Shown here: in pieces, positions 59,307 through 64,000 of the stretch
Layout: every line of letters starts with the position of its first letter
Numbering within the stretch: the stretch's first letter is position 1
From: WTGA01 sp965231865
GTDB lineage: Bacteria; Pseudomonadota; Gammaproteobacteria; Arenicellales; Poriferihabitantaceae
Direction: 5' to 3'
Assembly: GCA_965231865.1 (NCBI GenBank)
Contig: CBDDOJ010000002.1
Span: 496,001-560,000 of the forward strand
Length of the DNA: 64,000 nt
The notes under the pieces: model-generated
Told to the model about the DNA's origin: nothing
Database searches by the model: none
What the model saw: the letters and a program-made list of their open reading frames with translations, nothing else
Program-made: the position numbers and the translations under genes

Positions 59307-60255
59307 TACCACTCCATTGCATCCCCGGTATGGCCGTCGGGTTGACGGTGTTCAATTGGCGGAGATCACGGCTGAACAGGGTTATCCGGAAATTCGCAGG
59401 GCCTTCGAAGAACATTCCCTCCTGCACTTCCCGGACCAGTTGCTGGATGATGCCGGGCACCTGCGACTCGGTGCATTGTTTGGCCCCCGGGAAGACCGTT
59501 CTTTGAGACCCGACCAGCCGAACCCCGCGGTTTCACTGGTTTCCAATGTCCGGGAAGATGGCCGTGTCTACCGGGAAGGGGACCGGCGACTGCTCGACTT
59601 GCAATCCAACATGCTCTGGCACACGGACAGCACCTTCCTGCCCGTGCCGGCCCTGGCCAATATCCTGGTTGGCCGGGTTGTACCGCCTTCCGGAACCGCC
59701 ACTGAATTCACTTCCAGCCGTATTGCTTGGGAGGAGATGCCGGAAGCACTGAAGGACAGGGCCAGAAACCGCTATTTCAGGCATGACTACACGTATTCCA
59801 GGCGCAAGGTGGATGCGGCCCTGGCCGAGGAAGAGAAGTTTACCCACTGGGGGCAGCAGGTCTGGAAATCGGTATGGACCAATCCTGTGAATGGCCGCGA
59901 AGCCCTGTACATTGCGTCTCACGCCTGTGATGTGGTTGGAATGCCGGACAGGGCCGCCGCCCTGGCATTGATTGATGAACTCACCCGGTGGTGTACCCGG
60001 AAACAATATGTCTATACTCATCAGTGGAAAGAGGGTGATGTGCTGATCTGGGATGAGCGGGCCGTCCTGCACCGGGGGGTGCCGTGGAACTACCGTGAAG
60101 CACGTACCCTGTCCAGTATTTGTATCTCGGCGACCAGCGAGGACGGACTGGACGAAATGCGGTATTCCCCCAATGAGAGCAGGAGCGTTGAAAACCGGAA
60201 TCAGGGCGCGGCCGGGGCAACCGCATCCCTGCCCGGTACACATTATTTCTCCTGA
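59299..60255 (+). CDS. TauD/TfdA-family Fe(II)/2-oxoglutarate dioxygenase
   Basis: A 318-residue enzyme. Iron ligands are the HxD in MLWHTDSTFL and the distal His in RAVLHRGVPWNY, followed by the 2-oxoglutarate arginine. The N-terminal RAFEEHSLLHFPDQLLDD segment is typical. Relatives attack taurine, sulfonates, 2,4-D-like ethers or carnitine-like compounds; the substrate is not readable. It overlaps the end of the truncated protease frame, so it was probably joined by rearrangement. No transporter or regulator is adjacent. Confidence 0.85.
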   Translation: MLDTTPLHPRYGRRVDGVQLAEITAEQGYPEIRRAFEEHSLLHFPDQLLDDAGHLRLGALFGPREDRSLRPDQPNPAVSLVSNVREDGRVYREGDRRLLDLQSNMLWHTDSTFLPVPALANILVGRVVPPSGTATEFTSSRIAWEEMPEALKDRARNRYFRHDYTYSRRKVDAALAEEEKFTHWGQQVWKSVWTNPVNGREALYIASHACDVVGMPDRAAALALIDELTRWCTRKQYVYTHQWKEGDVLIWDERAVLHRGVPWNYREARTLSSICISATSEDGLDEMRYSPNESRSVENRNQGAAGATASLPGTHYFS

Positions 60256-60261
60256 ACACCA

Positions 60262-60771
60262 TCAGAGCAACTTCGCCAGTCTTCTAAGACGCTGCATTAT
60301 TTCGTTTCTGGGAAGAAAGACAAGACCATCATCGTGGAAAAGTTGCAGAGCGTCATAAAGCCGGGGCAATGGAACGATATCATGCTTTTCCAGTTCATCT
60401 GTAATCCACAGTACACCTCGAACTTCTACCCCGTTGCCCTTTGATACGTTTCGTAGCGATCCGTCTCCTGTCAGCAGGATGCTGTCTTCAATGTCTTCGG
60501 CAAGAACCAACGCGAAACAGTCATTCAATTTCAGCGGATTATGTTCGTTGAAATATCGTTGTGCTCTTGTAACCGAAGCGCCCGGCAATTCGCGGACTTT
60601 CAGTCCACACTGCCGCAGAGCAATTTTTTCGCCATCACTGATGCATAGCCACTCATCTTCGAACAGTATGTCGGGCATTACGAACGAATAGGGCAGGCGC
60701 AGAAAATCCTCCAGGAGGGACGCCTTTCTAAGATCAATCATACATGATGTATCACTGACGACTATCCGCAT
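60262..60771 (-). CDS. PIN-domain protein (probable toxin) paired with XRE-ImmA
   Basis: A 169-residue PIN-like nuclease: acidic residues in VVSDTSCMIDL, FEDEW, LKLNDCFALVLAE and LLTGDGSLR give the usual four-acid site. It starts inside the end of the XRE-ImmA/IrrE gene (20-base overlap), so translation is coupled. Pairs of an XRE-ImmA/IrrE protein with a PIN-like protein are known as type II toxin-antitoxin-like modules. RNA cleavage is inferred from the fold. Confidence 0.78.
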   Translation of the reverse strand: MRIVVSDTSCMIDLRKASLLEDFLRLPYSFVMPDILFEDEWLCISDGEKIALRQCGLKVRELPGASVTRAQRYFNEHNPLKLNDCFALVLAEDIEDSILLTGDGSLRNVSKGNGVEVRGVLWITDELEKHDIVPLPRLYDALQLFHDDGLVFLPRNEIMQRLRRLAKLL

Positions 60772-61846
60772 TACTCCCAGCGGGCCCCTTTAATCCTTCT
60801 TCGATTACTGATGCCGGCTGCTGTAGCAACTCGGTTGCTTTGCCCAATGAAATAAGCCCTTCCGCCAAAGCCCGATAGCAAAGCCTTTCAAAACGCCGAG
60901 GAAGTTCAAATTGTCCCTCATTGCCGGGTCCTTCCAGTGGCACGGGTTCGGTTTTTCTCCACTTTCTGGCAAACCTCTGAAAAGCATACGCAAGAGTAGA
61001 GCTGTTGATGATACCGATTTGCTTTAAGCGTACAAGCAATGCAGCGGCGCTCACACGATACATGCGTTTTAGTTGAATGAGTTCGTTGTAACCAAGCGCA
61101 TTGCGATGCCGTCCGATTTCCCTGATAAGATGCTCCTGCGGAATGAGAAAAGCTCCGGCAAATACGTTCGACGCTTTTTCGTGGTCCACAGGCGATATTT
61201 TGTCCAACAGTCGATGGGCCAACTCATGTGCAAGCGTGAGTCTGCGCCTTTCAAGTGTAATATCCTGATTGACGATAATGACTGGGACCTTGTTTTTGTG
61301 CTGCGGTCGACGAACAAGGCACGTCAAGCCGGAAACCTTTTCCGGTAGGGGAATTACAAGCACTTTAATACCCTGCTCCTCCAGCAGGGCAGTCATGTTG
61401 GGGATAGGGTCCAGTCCCAGTTTCCATTCTTTGCGCAAGTCTTTGGAAAGCGTTTCACCGTCATTTTCCGCGTCGAGACTGCGATTTCCGCATCGGGGCT
61501 CCTGCCATGCGTTACTGTCGACATCCAGGATTTTCTCGATTGCAAGGTATCTTTGCAAGCGGTCGATGACGGTTGCCTCGACTTTTGCGCGATCTCGTGC
61601 GCTCGTTCTGGAAAGCTTGCGAAACTCGACAGCTTCAAGTTTTTCAACCTGGTCACTAAGCAGGTATTGGGTTGATACATCCAGAAGCTTCGTCAGGCGC
61701 AGCAAAACACCCGAACTCGGCATCATTTCGCCGCGCTCGTATTTTCCGATTGCTTGCGCCGAGACCTCTTTTTCCAGTGCCTCTGCCAGGCCCCGCAAGG
61801 AGTATCCAGCCTTCTTTCTGGCGAGCTTTAAACGCTCTCCAAACAT
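60752..61846 (-). CDS. XRE repressor fused to ImmA/IrrE metallopeptidase
   Basis: A 364-residue protein. Residues about 1-65 are an XRE helix-turn-helix (RLKLARKKAGYSLRGLAEAL, AQAIGKYERGEMMPS). Residues about 175-290 are the ImmA/IrrE (DUF955) metalloprotease with zinc motif LTLAHELAHRLLD. The C-terminal 70 residues are helical. In relatives the protease cleaves a repressor, and here it probably controls the PIN partner as antitoxin and regulator. It is first gene of the pair. Confidence 0.85.
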   Translation of the reverse strand: MFGERLKLARKKAGYSLRGLAEALEKEVSAQAIGKYERGEMMPSSGVLLRLTKLLDVSTQYLLSDQVEKLEAVEFRKLSRTSARDRAKVEATVIDRLQRYLAIEKILDVDSNAWQEPRCGNRSLDAENDGETLSKDLRKEWKLGLDPIPNMTALLEEQGIKVLVIPLPEKVSGLTCLVRRPQHKNKVPVIIVNQDITLERRRLTLAHELAHRLLDKISPVDHEKASNVFAGAFLIPQEHLIREIGRHRNALGYNELIQLKRMYRVSAAALLVRLKQIGIINSSTLAYAFQRFARKWRKTEPVPLEGPGNEGQFELPRRFERLCYRALAEGLISLGKATELLQQPASVIEEGLKGPAGSNADSRQ

Positions 61847-62068
61847 CTCATTTCTTTATTTCACCTGGAGATTTACAAATTTTAATATACAAACCAAATT
61901 GTAAACCAAACCTCTAGTTTTGTCAGCACATTTGTTTGGAGATATCTCACCAGATAAATAGTAGGCGCGCATTCTTCCCGTTTATTTCAGTCCCTTCGGC
62001 CCATTCGTCAAGGCTGGGTTTGCCCAGTACCCATAAAACATGCTGAGCAGAGCTATCCCGATCATTTC

Positions 62069-62575
62069 TCAATGGGTTTCGGCGCGGATCTGGACCTGGT
62101 TTCCCACCAGGGGCAGGATCAATACTCCCGTCATCTTCCATTCTGCGGACTCCAGTTGCACATGCCATTTCCCGTCCGCAAGTTCCGGCAGCTCACCGGC
62201 AAAAACACCATTCCCGGTGTGAGCCAGCTGGCTCAGTTTGTCCAGCCCTGACCGGGTTGCGTGGCGTAGGTGCATGGAAATGCTGGGCGATATCCGGAAT
62301 GAATCGTTGCCTCGAAGAGCAATGGTCACCTGGCGTGAGCCGTAATCAAAACCGATCTCGCCGGACAGGTCCAGGGCGGCAGCCTGCTGCCGGAGTTCCA
62401 GGGACCGGTTGATTCCCAGGCCCTGCCGGTAGTAATCGTCTGCGACCAGTCCATCGTAGTATTTGATGGACAGCGCCAGCAATGCAATCCCGACCAGAAC
62501 GGCGGTGGCCGGAATGGCGATCACCAGCCAGACCATGGGTTCCTGGTACCAGGATCTTGGATTGTTTTGCTCCAT
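62069..62575 (-). CDS. fixH: FixH family protein
   Basis: A 168-residue membrane protein with one N-terminal helix (about 14-37, VWLVIAIPATAVLVGIALLA) and a periplasmic beta-rich domain (DGLVADDYYRQGLGINRSLE, later HLRHATRSGLDKL). FixH acts in copper delivery and assembly of cbb3-type oxidase with CcoG and CcoI. It follows ccoG by 23 bases in the same operon. Confidence 0.88.
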   Translation of the reverse strand: MEQNNPRSWYQEPMVWLVIAIPATAVLVGIALLALSIKYYDGLVADDYYRQGLGINRSLELRQQAAALDLSGEIGFDYGSRQVTIALRGNDSFRISPSISMHLRHATRSGLDKLSQLAHTGNGVFAGELPELADGKWHVQLESAEWKMTGVLILPLVGNQVQIRAETH

Positions 62576-62598
62576 GGCGTTTTCTTGCTGTGCGGGCT

Positions 62599-64000
62599 CT
62601 ATCCCGGGCCGACGAACCGGGTAATTTCCGTTGCATGGGTCCCGGGGTCGCCTCGGGTGGTCAGGACAAAATCAAATTCAACACTCTGCCGGGGCAGGTC
62701 AGCGGGGTCAATCCGGGCCCGAACCGCCAGTTCTCCCACTTCGCCGGCGGGGACAAAAATCTCTTTGGCGTCCAGCAACAGGGCGATCGGCAACGGTGTC
62801 TTGATTGCCAGAGTATAGAAATGATCCTGATGGTCCTTGTTCAGCACTTTCAGTGTATAGACATTCTCGATCCAGCCTTCATCCGTTTCACGGTACAGGG
62901 AATTGCGGTCACGAATGACATCCAGGCCAAGAGGGGTGCGCTGGCCGATGCTGTAGCCGAATGCGATGAGAAGGGTGACCAGAACCAGGCCATACACCAG
63001 GATTCTCGGCCTGAAAATGCGGGTATTCCCGTTTTCGAGACTTCTTTGGGTGGTATAGCGGATTAGCCCGGGGTCATATCCGATCCGGCCCATTACCTCA
63101 TCACAGGCATCGATGCAGGCGGCACAGCCGATACATTCGTGCTGGAGACCATCCCGGATATCGATCCCCGTCGGGCAGGCCTGTACACAGAGCGTGCAGT
63201 TGATACAACTGCCGAGCCCCAGCTTTTCAGGGTCCGCGGATTTGCGGCGTGAACCACGGGGTTCCCCCCGGGCGCGGTCATAGGAAATAATCAATGTGTC
63301 GCGATCAAACATGGCGCTCTGGAAACGGGCATAGGGACACATGTACGTGCACACCTGTTCTCTCAGCCACCCGGCATTGCCATAGGTTGCAAATCCGTAA
63401 AACAGGATCCAGAACGATTCCCAGGGCCCGGCGCCGAAGGAAAGGAGGTGTTGGCCCAGTTCCCGGATCGGGGAGAAATAGCCGACGAACGTATATCCGG
63501 TCCACAGCGAAAGCGCGATCCACAATCCATGCTTGGTGGTTCTTTTGGTGAGTTTGTCCAGGTTCCACGGCCCCTTGTCGAGTTTCATTTGCCTGGACCG
63601 GTCTCCTTCGATTCTCCGCTCGATCCACAGGAAGACTTCTGTCCAGACCGTTTGCGGACAGGCATAGCCGCACCAGAGCCGTCCGGCGAGGGCGGTAAAG
63701 AAAAACAGGGCCAGTGCCGCAATGATCAACAGGGTGGCCAGGTAAATAAAGTCCTGGGGCCAGAAAGTGAGACCAAAGACATGGAACTTCCGATGGGGCA
63801 GGTCCCACAAAACCGCCTGGCGCTGGTCCCACGTCAGCCAGGGCAGGCCATAGTAAATCCCCATTAACCCCGCAGCGCCGATGACCCGCAGCCGGGCAAA
63901 CAGCCCGTGCACTTCCCGGGGATGGATTTTTTCCCGCCTGGCATACAACGATTGATCGAATTGCGAATCCGTGTTTCGATTCCGGTGGGTTCGCGCCCGG
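62599..64000 (-). CDS. ccoG: Cytochrome c oxidase accessory protein CcoG (partial at window edge)
   Basis: A polyferredoxin membrane protein (FixG/RdxA family) needed for copper supply to cbb3 oxidase. At least 467 residues are in the window. The frame is open to 64000, so the true start lies beyond; the TTG at 63946-63948 is internal, since family-like SLYARREKIHPREV begins before it. Helices and cysteine motifs follow in order: CGYACPQTVW, CTYMCPYARFQ, then two ferredoxin motifs CINCTLCVQACP and CIGCAACIDACDE, then a C-terminal Ig-like periplasmic domain. Confidence 0.93.
   Translation of the reverse strand, partial: RARTHRNRNTDSQFDQSLYARREKIHPREVHGLFARLRVIGAAGLMGIYYGLPWLTWDQRQAVLWDLPHRKFHVFGLTFWPQDFIYLATLLIIAALALFFFTALAGRLWCGYACPQTVWTEVFLWIERRIEGDRSRQMKLDKGPWNLDKLTKRTTKHGLWIALSLWTGYTFVGYFSPIRELGQHLLSFGAGPWESFWILFYGFATYGNAGWLREQVCTYMCPYARFQSAMFDRDTLIISYDRARGEPRGSRRKSADPEKLGLGSCINCTLCVQACPTGIDIRDGLQHECIGCAACIDACDEVMGRIGYDPGLIRYTTQRSLENGNTRIFRPRILVYGLVLVTLLIAFGYSIGQRTPLGLDVIRDRNSLYRETDEGWIENVYTLKVLNKDHQDHFYTLAIKTPLPIALLLDAKEIFVPAGEVGELAVRARIDPADLPRQSVEFDFVLTTRGDPGTHATEITRFVGPG

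Noticed and set aside
1..64000. CRISPR array
   Set aside because: No regularly spaced short repeats with unique spacers anywhere; the repeats found are the 242-base duplication, the 369-base intragenic tandem and short operator palindromes.

Overview
This window is chromosomal DNA from a gammaproteobacterium. The evidence is the set of conserved blocks: rpmH-rnpA-yidD-yidC-mnmE, dapF-DUF484-xerC, trmL/gpsA/secB/rhodanese/ctpA, fabA-fabB, rplM-rpsI, glcDEF and ccoG-fixH. A PPi-dependent phosphofructokinase beside a membrane pyrophosphatase, a three-subunit tungsten aldehyde oxidoreductase operon, heme A synthase and the cbb3-oxidase assembly genes suggest an aerobic or microaerobic, possibly chemolithotrophic or methylotrophic relative of Chromatiales/Methylococcales. 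The species cannot be named from the sequence.

Layout. 1-2363: end of a defence island (RloA-like ATPase, RloB, and an EVE-like domain fused to a PD-(D/E)XK nuclease). 2532-9114: hemJ, trmL, gpsA, secB, rhodanese and ctpA, interrupted at about 4590-5760 by an AT-rich insert with a decayed serine-protease-fold gene. 9212-11680: dapF, DUF484, xerC. 11781-15715: PPi energetics, with hppA facing an operon of a conserved hypothetical, pfp and a 63-residue protein. 15860-22300: accessory island with hipBA, a 7-bp-duplication insertion sequence sitting in a second copy of the pfp start region, a broken PIN toxin with its ribbon-helix-helix partner, an orphan HigA coupled to an AbiJ-like gene, and an IS remnant. 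22389-30745: rpmH to mnmG, with a two-gene MotA/MotB-like motor of unknown function between mnmE and mnmG. 30806-33802: methionine-cycle PLP enzyme, glutathione reductase, apaG. 34402-40017: aor operon with two MoaD/ThiS-like proteins, an unknown 104-residue protein and moaA. 40367-43377: fabA, fabB, ctaA. 43649-50948: small protein, LolA-like/MMPL pair, MlrC-like protease, choline sulfatase, coq7. 51164-54902: glycolate oxidase. 55002-61846: mixed accessory genes (nonsense-interrupted gene, MaoP-like, rplM-rpsI, AAA ATPase with an amputated S8 protease partner, TauD-like dioxygenase, PIN/ImmA-IrrE pair). 62069-64000: fixH and ccoG, the latter running off the window.

How it fits together. The core genes cover translation, membrane insertion, tRNA wobble modification and redox metabolism. 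PPi-PFK would both make and use PPi, and the membrane pyrophosphatase would couple that pool to an ion gradient. The aor block carries its own cofactor-maturation genes. The accessory DNA is dominated by toxin-antitoxin and anti-phage type genes, several visibly decaying (frameshifts, nonsense codons, a lost nucleophile, truncated partners), which points to repeated gain and loss. The least explained intact items are the proton-channel/coiled-coil motor pair (26261-28821), the EVE-nuclease fusion (1290-2363), the 104-residue aor-operon protein (38320-38634) and the HigA-AbiJ couple (20649-21850).
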